Below are positions 10,301 to 18,748 of a stretch of 46,369 bases of DNA, piece by piece. The notes beneath the pieces were generated by a model. That model did no database searches. It saw only the letters and a program-made list of their open reading frames with translations, and was not told the origin of the DNA. Every line of letters begins with the position of its first letter. Position 1 is the stretch's first letter. The stretch comes from Bradyrhizobium sp. (lineage in GTDB: Bacteria; Pseudomonadota; Alphaproteobacteria; Rhizobiales; Xanthobacteraceae), in the NCBI GenBank assembly GCA_030681365.1, contig JAUXWH010000185.1, positions 1-46,369 on the forward strand, written 5' to 3'. The position numbers and the translations under genes were made by a program.

Positions 10301-12970
10301 GGTGTCGATGCCGACCAGCGTCAGCATGCCGTTGGCGGGGTTGAACGTCGCGGTGATGTTCGGTGTATTCGCGAAGGCGAGAATGTCCTCGCCCTGGACG
10401 TAGTTGGCGGTGATCTGCACCGTCGCGCCGGTCAGCGTGGCGCTGTTGGCATCGGTGACGGTCAGCGCCGCGTCGATCACGGCAGCGCCCTGGTTTTCGG
10501 TATAGCTCAGGTTGTTGCCGCCGGTGACTTCGGGCGGCAATTCCGCGAGAATGACGATGGTGTAGTCGCGATCCGTGCTTAACCCCCCGGCGTCCGTAGC
10601 CAGTACCGTGACGGTGACGGTGTTATTGGCGGGCGTCACGGTGTCGAACACGATCGGTGCCGTGCCGACGGTCACGACGCCGGTTGCCGGATTGATCTGG
10701 AAGCGATCACCGAGCGTATCCAGCAGCGAGTAGGTAATGGTTCCGCCCGCCGGGTCGTTCGCCGCGGCGTCGATGCCGGTCGAAGATCCCGTCGGCGCGC
10801 CGTTGTAGGTCTGGTTGGTCGACGCATTGCTGTCGGGCGGAACGGCGAACACCGGGGCAAGGTTATTGAGGTTGATGGTGAGGGTCTGGGTGTCGACCAG
10901 CGCGCCGCCGTCAGTCGCCGTCACATCCAGCGTATAGTTCGGCGTCGCCTCGAAGTTCAGTACGGCCCCGACCTTGACCGTAACAGCGCCGGTCGCCGGG
11001 GTGACGTCGAACAGTCCAAAACCGGTGCCGCCGGTGGCGGCATAGCTGATGGCATTGTTTGGCGCGGTGGCGTCGCCGTCGGTCGCCGTCACCGTCCCGA
11101 CCGGCGTGCCGCCCGCCGAGCCTTCGTCGACCGACATCGTCGCCGCACTGGTGATCGTGGGCGTGAATTCGTTGATGTCGTTGAGGTTGATCTGGATGGT
11201 CTCGATCGCGGACAGGCCCGGCGTGCCGTTGTCGGCGATCTCTACGTTCAGCGTGTAGCTCGCCGCCGTTTCGCGGTCGAGCACCGCGCCGGCGTGGACC
11301 GTGATCGCGCCGGTGACCGGATCGATGTCGAACAGAGCGGTGCCGGTGCCGCCGACCGCCGTATAGCTCAGGATGTTGTTCGCTGCCGTCGCGTCGCCAT
11401 CCGCCGCCGTCACGGTGCCGACCAGGGTTCCGCCGACCGCGTTCTCGTCGACCGCCATCGCCACGGGGCTGGTGATCGCCGGCGTGTTGTCGTTGAGGTC
11501 GTTGAGGTTGATGGTCAGCGTCTGGGTGGTGAAGAGGGAGGGCGTGCCGCCATCCGCCACGTTGATATTGAGCGTGTAGCTCGGGGCTGTTTCGCGATCG
11601 AGCACCGCGCCGTTGCGGAGCGTCACTTCGCCGGTGGTCGGATCGAGGTCGAACAGCGTCTGCCCGCTGCCTCCGGTCACGGTGTAGGTCAGCGCATTGT
11701 TCGGCGCGGATCCGTCGTCGTCGTCTGCGATAACCGATGCGACATGGGCGCCCTCGGCCAGGTTTTCGTCGACCGCGATGGTCGCGAGGCTGGTGATGAC
11801 CGGGGTGCTCTCGTTGAGGTCGGCGACATTGACCGTGATGGTCTGGATGTCGTTCAGCGCGGGACTGCCGTTGTCGGTGACCCGCACCTGCACCACGTAG
11901 GTGTTGTTGCCGGCGGCGGAGCCGAATGCCTCGAAGTCGGGCGCGGCGATGAATGTCAGGTTGCCCGAGCCGTCGATGCTGAACTTGGCGCCGTCGGGCG
12001 AGCTGGCGCCGTTCAGCACCGAGAAGGATAGCGCCTGCGCCGGCACATCGGGATCCGTCGCCGTGACCGTGGTCACCGCGGTGGCGCCCTCGTCGACATT
12101 GATACTGGTCGTATCGCCGCCGCCGTTCGAGCCGATGACGGGGGCTTCGTTCACGTTCATGACGGTGATGGACACGTTGCGGCTGACGTTGTGCGCCGGC
12201 AGGCCGTCGGAGGCCGTCACCGTGATGTCGTAGACGTTGTCCAGGTCGGCGTCCTGCGGGTTATCGGCATCCGGCGACACCTTGAACGTCACCGCGCCGG
12301 TCACGGCGTTGATGTTGAACAGGTCGTTGTCGCCGCCGGCAGCCAGCGAATAGGTCACGGTGCTGTTGGCCGCGGTGCCGTCGGCATCGGTGGCCTGGGC
12401 GGTATAAACCGGCGTGGTGGTCGCCACGTTCTCCGGCGTATCCGCAGCGTTCGCCCCGCTGCCGGAACCGAACACCGGCGCGTTGTCGTTGATGTCGGCG
12501 ACGCCGATCGTGAAAGTCTGCGAGGTGGTGAGGCTGCCGCTGGTCGCCTGCACGGTGACGGTATGGCCGGTGCTGCTTTCGAAGTTCAGCAGTGCGCCGT
12601 TGGCGACGGTGACCACGCCGGTCGTGGCGTCGATCTTGAAAGCGCCGCCCGAGCTATCGGCGGTCAGCGCATAGGTCACCGGCGTTCCGCTGAGATTGGT
12701 GGCCTGCACGGTCAGACCGACCGGCGTATTGACCGCAGCGCCTTCGGCGACGCTGTTGACGGCGCCATTCACATCCGATGGCGTCGTCAGCGTGGGCATA
12801 ACCGGCGGCACCGGCGTATTCGCAGGCAAGCCCCAGTACAGCGCCTTGAGCCCGTAGGCCGCCATAAACGCGGCCGCCGCCGGTTCGAGAATGATATTCC
12901 CCGCATTGTCGAAGTTCAGCGCCGGCCGGGTGATGCCGTTGAAGGTAAATGCGGGGACCGAATTGGCCAT
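1322..12970 (-). CDS. Giant secreted multidomain repeat protein (cadherin-like, VCBS, beta-helix, Calx-beta, metzincin-like, RTX)
   Basis: About 3,882 residues. I start at MANSVPAF because GGAG lies seven bases upstream; the frame is open to a TTG at 13081. By eye, residues 85-720 carry cadherin-like repeats joined by DxNDNxP linkers. Residues 820-2420 hold tandem beta-sandwich units of TENxA type with one VCBS-like unit near 1790-1925. Residues 2425-3420 form a G/N/T-rich parallel beta-helix. A Calx-beta-like unit (SVLEDGATNLVFTLTRSG) lies near 3440-3540. A metalloprotease-like segment contains HEMGHELGLPD (bases 1883-1915, H3686) and a following LMY Met-turn candidate. A short RTX-type segment (GSAGNDTLNAGQGGNILVG) precedes the C-terminus. 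There is no N-terminal signal peptide, which fits export by a type I system through a C-terminal signal. Likely a surface adhesin or matrix protein; function is inferred. Confidence 0.85.
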   Translation of the reverse strand: MANSVPAFTFNGITRPALNFDNAGNIILEPAAAAFMAAYGLKALYWGLPANTPVPPVMPTLTTPSDVNGAVNSVAEGAAVNTPVGLTVQATNLSGTPVTYALTADSSGGAFKIDATTGVVTVANGALLNFESSTGHTVTVQATSGSLTTSQTFTIGVADINDNAPVFGSGSGANAADTPENVATTTPVYTAQATDADGTAANSTVTYSLAAGGDNDLFNINAVTGAVTFKVSPDADNPQDADLDNVYDITVTASDGLPAHNVSRNVSITVMNVNEAPVIGSNGGGDTTSINVDEGATAVTTVTATDPDVPAQALSFSVLNGASSPDGAKFSIDGSGNLTFIAAPDFEAFGSAAGNNTYVVQVRVTDNGSPALNDIQTITVNVADLNESTPVITSLATIAVDENLAEGAHVASVIADDDDGSAPNNALTYTVTGGSGQTLFDLDPTTGEVTLRNGAVLDRETAPSYTLNINVADGGTPSLFTTQTLTINLNDLNDNTPAITSPVAMAVDENAVGGTLVGTVTAADGDATAANNILSYTAVGGTGTALFDIDPVTGAITVHAGAVLDRETAASYTLNVEIADNGTPGLSAIETIQINLNDINEFTPTITSAATMSVDEGSAGGTPVGTVTATDGDATAPNNAISYAATGGTGFGLFDVTPATGAVTVKVGAVLNFEATPNYTLDVTATDGGALVDTQTLTINLNNLAPVFAVPPDSNASTNQTYNGAPTGSSTGIDAAANDPAGGTITYSLLDTLGDRFQINPATGVVTVGTAPIVFDTVTPANNTVTVTVLATDAGGLSTDRDYTIVILAELPPEVTGGNNLSYTENQGAAVIDAALTVTDANSATLTGATVQITANYVQGEDILAFANTPNITATFNPANGMLTLVGIDTVANYQAALRTVTYTNTSDNPSAAQRDVTFKANDGTVEGGAIDTINVTPVNDAPSIGANHVLVYTENQAATAIDPALTLIDLDNADITGAVVQITGNYVNGQDILAFVDTPNITGVFDAPSGTMTLSGTDTRASYEAALRAITYFNTSNDPSTLSRTLTITATDGVATSTPVTDTIIVSAVDDAPVVVAGHTLSYTEGDAATAIDGLVTVSDADSTNLISATVQITGNYADGQDTLAFTSQFGITGSFNPTTGTLSLSGNATVAQYQTVLQSVTYANSSTNPSTLDRTVTITTSDGNSSSSPATATIQVAAVNSQPDLQPDAPPAVGYIENAATATAMLASGTVVDPDAPLNFALGSFTVEITPPVPTGDQIVLLTSSAFAVSGTSLLHNGDLVGTISGLGTGSVSVTNLTAIATPAVVNLLARAFGLQNTAETPASGPRSVTFAFHDGGNTGSGGELSNSVTQTVNVTAVNDAPVNTAPAALQLTDTANDLIITGLSVSDVDSGGNTVTTVLHVTNGTLTVLSAGGAAVSGSNTDTVTLTGSVAQINTTLAAVGNIVYHPGAPGSDTLTITTNDGGHTGDDPSTVGQPDTGNATSEEDVDAVSILVTAAPVAGAPALDLDDSAGGTGYSASFTEGGAAVPIADTDASIIDAVAPDTIALVTIAITNHQPGDLLAANGALPGSIIASIYNPATGVLTLSGAGTLAEYAAALRQIEFSNGTDNPVAGNRSIAVVVNDGANDSNVAIASIQVIANNDAPVVDLDGGGGPVDFATNYVSSGSFIAIAAGTATVTDADNATLASATVVLTNAQTDDVLAISGALPGGITANIVTTTVPDQITVTLTGPASATDFEAALKQVVFANSGTTPDLTPRVVTVTVSDGTANSAIATTTITVTANSAPVANDDAAAATEAGGINNAVAGSNPSGNVITDVGGADTDAQDGPAGLTVVAVKTGPESTPVTTGVVGTALQGTYGKLTLNANGSYSYALDNNNATVQGLTSVSPAILDVFNYTINDSGGASDTATLTITITGADDLPQAVADVRTVTEDAAPSTFSVLANDASDPDTGALNTISTGIVTATGPGGTSIDAADVTVELVNGNTEIKVTLGPDFQQLTGSETATITIPYTLTGNGAETSTANLVITVNGVNDLPVAVNDTATMSENDAATTFPSVLGNDTLDKDHGALNTITVTPGTATASGPAGTGIDGGDVTVTVIGGSQIQIALGADFQRLQQGQTATIDVPYTLHGDGVDASSATFQVTVSGANDAPVVTAGAGATFTENGAAVSIAGSLTLTDIDNTTMSGAVVTLTNAQAGDVLSVEGQGASGNLASGVHFEVDNVAHTVNFSAVDSVADYQAALRLVQFSNAAENPSATQRSFTIEANDGEAASNIGSATASLTVVANNDAPVNTVPADNAVPTAFSNTNTPISGISVTDVDSGSGIITTQLTVAHGTLTVTLAGGASISAGANGSASLTLSGSVDAINATLANNVTYRSTDGYLGQDDLVVVTNDLGLTGNPGPLSDSDTVHIGVVPQVWFIDNTNSGPGNGAGTSADPFHSIAAFNASAGPGVNDYIVLRTGTGTYSGDGLNLQDGQQLYGAGETLQFQNPVTLETITIPNAGARPTINVTTNGDQGIDIAANNTIKGVNITTAANTTGLDDGNNSVGALTVERVAISGAGQAVDIDQGGALTVTLESVSSSGGAQGIQLAGGLTGNFNVSGNLNITNSATTGIDINGNTGSYTFSGASKVVSTGTHTAVSLNNAGTVSFTGGGLDIDTTTATGFSATGGTINITGAGNSVTSTTGQVLGWSGVSVGASGVTFGSLGATGTVANTAISLNNVDGNSFSGGNVTIAGTSGGASDGIRIEGGSSTNFSFGTTVIDNAGNDGIELSGANGTVTFSSVDIDGVAASGLNIAGNTNAITVSAGSIGSTNDPAGNAVDIAGGDGNISVAASVTKNSAGGDVVEITGRTGGTVTFSGAISASGGAGGIDIDANTGGTINFTGQTTLDTGAGNGVDLTGNTGATINFNAGGNGLDITTSTGTGFNATGGGTVNVQGTGNSINSSSATALNVVNTTIGASNLTFQSISSGNNTAAADPVSGIILNNTGSSGGLTVTGTGTTDGSGGTIQNTTGRGASLINTSNVSLNNMNFTNAGTTDLDATNGGLSTGDNLDTNAAIHLQNVTTVTIDNVNINGGAEQGINGNTVANFNLLNSSIENVGNAADEDGIHFYNMSGTSSIINTTINSSFDDNLNLQTTSGNLDLTISGGSATNSDQGSGYLFGIRGTTVANINIDGTSSTNNFSGGIVADAFDAATMNLRVNGSTSSGNNDQLSVSAGDNSRVDLEATGNTLSSVAAGDFVVIGLLGSAFDTGYVFDARIHGNTITVGNNLTADGVLVFNAGGGVINTAITNNTISYGGSQRAIIIQQGQDGPATTRATITGNNIDIPIDGVSNATRAIEASSGVADPSGAGSFLDLNIGGAGALANTITHSLGGSLGAGGDIRVRQRFSDNINLDGYVGGATDTAAVVAYLNARNNEVDPASASVATGTFSGNASPTFITVSVSTPSVLEDGATNLVFTLTRSGSTASSLVANFAITGAASAVSDFTVTGATTFTAGTGLGTVTFAAGSATAIITVDPTVDNDATEFDESVVLDVGNSATANGSFARAMIVDDAPLLAADGGIQASTPTPGVTQLTQSQLNSVVAAAIAKWADAGATAAQLAALSAITFTVADLAGRVIGVERAGQIVIDIDAAGHGWFVDATPNDNFEFNFAANAGGTHLFTNPANSAAGHLDLLTAVMHEMGHELGLPDLTAADDAHHLMYIGLVDGERRLPDAADLPLTNVVQSQAPINVVQAQAPLLPVIHGSAGNDTLNAGQGGNILVGLAGADNFVFANVPASASAPLTHVADYSFAEGDRFDFSALTPAFHVKHDSMVVRAVEDAGGTFAILQVNTGALEKAPNWVDVARLDGLNAGDAVDVLIDNHGVHLAHLHVGLLT

Positions 12971-13221
12971 GTCTAGGCTCCGCGCCTGCGCGAATTCGCG
13001 GCGCTTGAATTCGTCGGAAGCGACGATCGACTCGATGCGGAACAAAAATGAAGGAGGCGCGATCCGGATCCGGCGAAGCAACCGAGGCCTTCGAGTGAAA
13101 TCTCGCGGGACAAATCAGCGGCCATGGACTCGCTCGCCATCGCGCATTGCTCCGAACTCGACTGCTACAAATCTCGGGCAGGCCAACTAACGTTCACGAA
13201 AAAGAAACTTCAAATATTAAC

Positions 13222-13238
13222 GGCTTGGCAACCAAGCC
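13222..13238. repeat. Perfect inverted repeat upstream of the giant gene
   Basis: GGCTTGG-CAA-CCAAGCC is a seven-base perfect stem with a three-base loop in an AT-richer stretch about 250 bases upstream of the giant gene's start. No T tract follows on either strand, so a terminator is unlikely. An operator or processing site is possible but unsupported. Confidence 0.35.
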
Positions 13239-13326
13239 ATTGTTTCGACTCATATTTAGGAGGCACGCTGGAGTCAATGTTCCCGTGGCTCGGTAACCAT
13301 AGATAGAGCGCGCGATGGCGGTAACC

Positions 13327-13479
13327 TTAATGCGCGCGCGTGAGCGGCGCCTCCATGGAAATGGACAATGCGGTTGTCATATTCTTGCAACGGAAGCTGC
13401 GGATGATGCGGGAGCAGCGTAGATCAACTGGCGTGCCGTCGATCGGCGTCGATGCGCACGCTTGGCCGGAAGATGACAT
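13327..13479 (-). CDS. Possible 50-residue small protein
   Basis: The ATG at 13477-13479 has GGAGG six bases upstream, and a plausible promoter (TTCACA, 18 bases, GACTAT) precedes it. The product begins MSSSGQACASTPIDGTPVDL and has three cysteines. Third-position GC is only moderate and no family is recognised. It may be chance; it is listed because of its good ribosome-binding site. Confidence 0.22.
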   Translation of the reverse strand: MSSSGQACASTPIDGTPVDLRCSRIIRSFRCKNMTTALSISMEAPLTRAH

Positions 13480-13699
13480 CGCTGCCTCCCGAAAAGGGGA
13501 TGCAGAGGGATAGTCCGAACCGTGACCGGCAAATGTGAACTGCTTCACAGCTCCCGGATTAGTGAACGGACTAGTTCGCTTGCGCGGCGGGGGACTTCGA
13601 CAAGCAGCTCGCGGTGGTGCCGGGCGACAAGGCGTTGCCGTCGGCGAAAGAGACGGGCTTCCCGCTGGTGAAGCAGCGCGCAGTTTGGCGTCTCTCATG

Positions 13700-13787
13700 C
13701 GTCATTGCGAGCGAAGCGAAGCAATCCAACTTCAAAGCCGCAAAAGAATGATGGATTGCTTCGTCGCAAGTGCTCCTCGCAATGACG
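13700..13787. repeat. Dispersed palindromic repeat, family A, copy 1
   Basis: The ends CGTCATTGCGAGCG and CGCAATGACG are inverted, with GAAGCAATCC and GGATTGCTTC as inner arms. A closely matching copy lies at 44391-44480. This is a REP-like intergenic element typical of Bradyrhizobium-type genomes. Confidence 0.85.
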
Positions 13788-13816
13788 GTTAGCCGCCGGT
13801 CATCGGGCGGCGCGCA

Positions 13817-14212
13817 TCATATCGCGTCGATCAGCCGCCACAGGATAGCGCCCAGCGCGCCGGCCCACAGGATGATCGCGGCCAGCGCCTGAACCGCAAA
13901 GCCCCGGCCGCGTTTGGCGGCGGCTTGCGAATAGCCGGTCAAGTAGAGAATGCGGCCGGCGATCCAGATCAGGCCCAGCAAGGCCGCGTAGGGATCGCTG
14001 ATGTAGATCGCGAACAGCCAGAGCGAGGGCAGGAAGATCGGCATCCATTCCAGCGTGTTCATCTGCACGCGAAACACCCGCTCGAAATCGGGGTGGCCCG
14101 AGGTCGCCGGCACCTTGATGCCGAACTCCACGCGCGCCTTCGACACCTGAATGCCGGCGAAGAAGTAGAACAGGATGGCGAGACAGGTGACGAGCGCGGT
14201 TAGGTGGTACAT
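13817..14212 (-). CDS. MAPEG family integral membrane protein
   Basis: A 131-residue protein with four hydrophobic segments (about residues 3-22, 55-72, 75-92 and 108-128). The motif ERVFRVQMNTLEWMPIF near residues 44-60 is the signature of the MAPEG superfamily (FLAP, microsomal glutathione transferase), whose members bind glutathione or lipid ligands within the membrane. Bacterial MAPEG proteins are mostly uncharacterised, so a substrate cannot be given. AAGGGA lies nine bases before the ATG. The gene stands alone between a repeat-rich gap and the end of the ABC operon, separated from the latter by a palindromic repeat. Confidence 0.85.
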   Translation of the reverse strand: MYHLTALVTCLAILFYFFAGIQVSKARVEFGIKVPATSGHPDFERVFRVQMNTLEWMPIFLPSLWLFAIYISDPYAALLGLIWIAGRILYLTGYSQAAAKRGRGFAVQALAAIILWAGALGAILWRLIDAI

Positions 14213-14231
14213 CGCATGTTTCCCTTTTGGA

Positions 14232-14315
14232 CGTCATTCCGGGGCGCGAACGAAGTGAGCGAACCCGGAATCTCGAGATTCCGGATTCGATGCTTCGCAT
14301 CGCCCCGGAATGACG
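14232..14315. repeat. Dispersed palindromic repeat, family B, copy 1
   Basis: The outer arms CGTCATTCCGGGGCG and CGCCCCGGAATGACG are inverted; the inner part contains AACCCGGAATCTCGAGAT and GATGCTTCGCATCG. A second copy lies at 40628-40728. It separates the ABC operon from the MAPEG gene. Confidence 0.85.
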
Positions 14316-14327
14316 TCGCCTTCAGTC

Positions 14328-15416
14328 TCAGTATCCCGTCATTTCCAGATATCCTAATCCGGCGTGGCTGCCGGCGAAGCTGATCGGGCCCTCCCAGTAG
14401 GGAAAGCTGGTTCCCATCCAGCTCTGCGCATTCAGCGGCGTGGTTTCAATCGCAAGGTCGTGGGCGGGAATGACGACGCGCCATCCGGTCGGCACCTTGC
14501 GGCCGGCGACGTCGGTCACCACGGTCGGCGTGATGCTGTTGGCAGCCGAGGCAATTTCGACGGAGCGGCCGTTGGGCGCGATCCAGTTGCCCATGAGATC
14601 GTTGCGGCCGTCCTGCTGGCGCAGCCGGTACAGCATCAGTTTTTCGCCCGAGTTCAGATGCAGCGAGAACCAGTCCCAGCCGGTCTGGTCCGCGGCCAGC
14701 GGCTGGCTGCTCCATTCCCGGTCCATCCAGGCAAGGCCGCTGACCTCGACCGGCTTGTCGCCGATGCTGATGCGGCCGCTCGCCTTGAAGTAAGGCTGGC
14801 TGTAATAATACGAGGCCTGGCCGCGTTCCGATTTCCGGCTGTAGCCGGCGTCGCCCTGCAGCACCAGCGGCCGGTCGGCATCGAGCTGCAGCGCGTAACT
14901 GAAATCGGCGCCCGACGCCGTGAGGTCGAGCGGCGCCAACGTGGCGTCGCGCATGCCTTCGCGCCCGCGCATTTCCCAGGCATCGATCCAGGCGTGAAAT
15001 GGCTTTGCCTCGACACCGGCCTGTCCGACGCCGCCGCGCGCGAACGCCTCGGTGTAGCGATGCGTATCCGCCGAGGTCACGGCGGCGTGGCCCATCCAGA
15101 TCTGCTGGTTGGCCCAGCCCGGTTGCTGCGCGCCCGGCCGCGTGGCCTGTCGGAACAGCGTCCACTGCGCGCCATAGGCGGCACCTGTGGCATCCCTCAG
15201 GTTGGCCGTCACGTACCACCACTCGATGCGAAATTCCGGATGCGGGCCGTGATCGGCGGGAAACGCGAATGTCCGGCCGGGAACGACGGAAGCGAAGCCT
15301 TCGGCGTTCTCGCCGAGCCCGGCAAAGCCCTGCGCGCGCGCCGCTGCGCCGCCGAGCCCGAGCAGGGCAAGTCCACCAGCGAAGGCGCGGCGCGATATCC
15401 TGATGCTAGCGTTCAT
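14328..15416 (-). CDS. AttH/CrtC-like lipocalin-fold secreted protein
   Basis: A 362-residue protein. The N-terminus has a twin-arginine signal (ISRRAFAGGLALLG, cut probably after AAARAQG), so export by Tat is likely. The mature part has FPADHGPHPEFRIEWWYVT and later WMDREWSSQPL with WDWFSLHL, which mark the hydroxyneurosporene synthase / AttH family (CrtC-like lipocalin fold). Family members pair with LolCDE-like ABC systems, as in the att genes of Agrobacterium. Here the gene overlaps the permease stop by 11 bases and is the last gene of that operon. I infer an envelope role in handling a lipophilic substrate. A carotenoid hydratase role is less likely because no carotenoid genes are nearby. 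Confidence 0.82.
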   Translation of the reverse strand: MNASIRISRRAFAGGLALLGLGGAAARAQGFAGLGENAEGFASVVPGRTFAFPADHGPHPEFRIEWWYVTANLRDATGAAYGAQWTLFRQATRPGAQQPGWANQQIWMGHAAVTSADTHRYTEAFARGGVGQAGVEAKPFHAWIDAWEMRGREGMRDATLAPLDLTASGADFSYALQLDADRPLVLQGDAGYSRKSERGQASYYYSQPYFKASGRISIGDKPVEVSGLAWMDREWSSQPLAADQTGWDWFSLHLNSGEKLMLYRLRQQDGRNDLMGNWIAPNGRSVEIASAANSITPTVVTDVAGRKVPTGWRVVIPAHDLAIETTPLNAQSWMGTSFPYWEGPISFAGSHAGLGYLEMTGY

Positions 15417-17864
15417 CGGCGAAAATCTTGATCAGGCTGTTGGGCTGCATGCGTGCCAGTTTTATCACGGGAAGCAGGGCCGCCAGCAGCGAGGCCGCCA
15501 TCGCCACGCCAAGCAGCTCGAGCAGTTGCAGCGGGAACACATGAAACGGCAGCCGCCAGCCGAACGCCTTCACGTTCACCACCGCGATCAGGCACCACGC
15601 CACCAAGAGGCCGAGCGGCAGCGCCAGCAGCGCCGTGATCAGCGCCACCGACATTGTCTTGATCAATTCGATCGCCGCCAGCCGCCGCCGCGTGATGCCG
15701 ATCGCCCATAACGGCGCCAGCTGCGGCAGCCGGGAATTGCTCAGCGTCAGCAGGCTGGTCAACAGTGCGATGCCGGCCACCCCGAGAGTAAAAGTGTTGA
15801 GCGCCGCGGTCACCGCGAAGGTCCGGTTGAAAATCCGTTTCGACTCGGCCTTCATGGTGGCCTGATCCGCCAGGCTGCGGTCATTCAGCTCGAATTTTTC
15901 GCGCAGCGCCGCCAGCAGCGCCGGAATCTCCGGTGGCGCGACCCGCAGGCCAAACCTTGTAGCGGGGATGGCGGGGAAACGCCGGGTCAGCGCGGCATAA
16001 TTGACGGCGATCTGGCCCTTCGGGTTGCCGTAATCGGCATAGATGCCGACGATTTCGAGCGGCCAGTTGCCGCCGGGCGCCGGGACCTCAATGCGGTCGC
16101 CCACCGCGAGTTTCGTACGCCGCGCCAGTTGTTCGCTGACAAGCGCCGCATCGCCCGGGCGAAGGCGAACCCAGGCATTGCCTGTGGATTCCAGCAAGGG
16201 CCAGTTCTCGCTATAGGTGGCATGATCGGGAAGGCCCAGAATCTCGATCGGCGCGCCGCGGAACTGCGCGTCGGCGCGGCCGCCGGGAAGGACCGCCGTG
16301 ACTTCGGGACGGCCGCGCAGCCAGGCCTTGATCGCGGTCGCCTGCGCGTCGTCCCTGGCACTGACATAGACATCCGCCGCCAGCCGTCCGTCGAGCCAGC
16401 CGACAAAGGTCCGGCTGAAACTTTCCACCATGGTGCCGACGCCGACATTGACCGCGAGCGCCAGCAGCAGCGCCATCAGCGCCAGCGAGAGTCCCGAAAG
16501 CTGCTGGCGGCTGTCGGCCCAGAACCAGACCGACAGCGGGCGACGGGCGCCGCGCTGGCCGAGCGCGAGCACGCGCTCCAGGATCGCCGGCAGCAGCAGG
16601 GCGGCAGCCAGCAGCAAGGCGGCGAGCACGGCGAACCCCGAGACCAGCGAGTCGCCGTACCACAGCAGGAAGCAGGCCGCGGCGAACACGGCGAGCGCGA
16701 CCGCGCTCTGGACCATCAGCCAGCGCTGCTGCGCCTGCTGCCAGGCCTGGGGTTGCGCCGCCACCAGCACCGGAAGGCGGGCGGCTTTTGTCAGGCTTGC
16801 GGCTGCCGCCGCCAGCGCGCCGATCACAGAGATGGCGAGGCCGGCGATCCACCATTCGCTCCGCAGCGTCAATTGTCCGGGAATCTGCGCGCCATAGAGC
16901 CCGCGCAGCGATGCCGCGACATCGGGCAGCAGCGAAGCCGCGATGGCGTAGCCGCAGACCAGGCCGGCTGCGCCCGCGATCAGCGCCAGCGCGACCAGTT
17001 CGATCACCAGCACCGCATTGAGCAGACGCGCGGAGACGCCGCAGGCGCGCAGCGTCCGCAGCATCGGCCGCCGCTGCTCGAAGGCGAGGCCGATCGCCGA
17101 ATTGACGATGAACAGGCCGACCACGAAGGACAGCAGGCCGAACGCCGTCAGGTTGAGATGAAAACTGTCGGTGAGCCGCTCGAGATCGCTTTCCGCGTCC
17201 GGCTCCACCAGACGCAGCCTGTCGCCGGCGACGGTTTCCAGCGCCGAGCGCGGGCCTTTTGCCTTGCCGATCAGGAGGCGCGAGATCTGGTCAGGCATGT
17301 TCAGGAGTTGCTGGGCGATGCCGATGTCGACCACCAGCACGCCCGGCGCCAGTTGCGGCTGCGCGCGCAGCGGCGGCAGCAGGATGCCGCTGCTGGTCGA
17401 AGGCCGTGCGCCCTCCGGCAAATTGAGATCGGCCAGCACCTCGCGCGCCACCAGCATTTCGCCGGGCGGGGTGACGAAGGATTGCAGGCCGGCGCGGCCA
17501 ACCGTCGGCGCGTCGCCGACCTCGCCCGGCAGGGTGACCGGCTCGATGCCCAGCAGCCGGAACGAGCGTCCGCCGATCTGGATGCGGCCTTCGAGCACCG
17601 GCGACACCGGCCAGCCGGCGCGGCGCAACTCGACGAACAGGATTTGCGGAAAGGCCGAGTCGTCGCGCCCGACCAGCATGGCGGTGCGCGCGCCGCCGAA
17701 AGTCGCGGCGGCGCGGTCGTAACTGGTGCGCGCCTGCGCGTTCAACGCCTGCACGCCGCTCCACAGCGCGGTCGCGGAAATCAGCCCGATCAGCAAGGTC
17801 GCCAGCTGCATCGGATGCCGCCGCCAGTGGCTGAGCAGGACCGCGAGAATCCAAAGCGCGCGGC

Positions 17865-17868
<4 letters not shown>
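15406..17868 (-). CDS. ABC transporter permease, FtsX/LolE family, fused double-permease form
   Basis: An 820-residue membrane protein. It has an N-terminal anchor (LATLLIGLISATALWSGVQ), a large periplasmic region, and a first group of membrane segments near residues 260-440. A second anchor, a second periplasmic domain and a final three-helix group follow (about 690-800). This doubled FtsX (ABC3) arrangement suggests that two LolC/LolE-type permeases are fused into one chain, replacing AttF and AttG. Such systems usually move lipids, lipoproteins or hydrophobic compounds between membrane and periplasm. The gene overlaps the ATPase stop by ATGA and overlaps the AttH-like gene, so the three are translationally coupled. 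The substrate is unknown. Confidence 0.87.
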
Positions 17869-18539
<671 letters not shown>

Positions 18540-18748
18540 GCCAAGCGGTCGCGATGCCTCTTTGAAAGCCCTTTCGGGGTTGCTCAATATACCAAGGCCA
18601 CCGGGGAAGATCACGGTCTCAATCGTGGCGGCGACGTGATCGTGGAGGGACAATCCGTCCAAAAATGCCCAGTTGCGTTGCCGCTTGCCCCGCGGGTAGC
18701 ATCCGGCGAGGCCGACCAACAGGCCATTAAAGCGAGAACGGAGAGCCC

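Larger units (their letters stand above)
13082..13816. other. Gap of about 0.73 kb without a confident gene
   Basis: This holds the leader of the giant gene, an AT-richer stretch at 13181-13320, a perfect hairpin at 13222-13238, a weak small ORF on the minus strand (13327-13479), a plus-strand fragment that reads like protein but has no start (13575-13749), and a dispersed palindromic repeat (13700-13787). No confident gene is visible. Confidence 0.5.

Noticed and set aside
13681..13792. Protein-like string CERSEAIQ ... DCFVASAPRNDG
   Set aside because: It is the translation of the family A palindromic repeat and not a gene.
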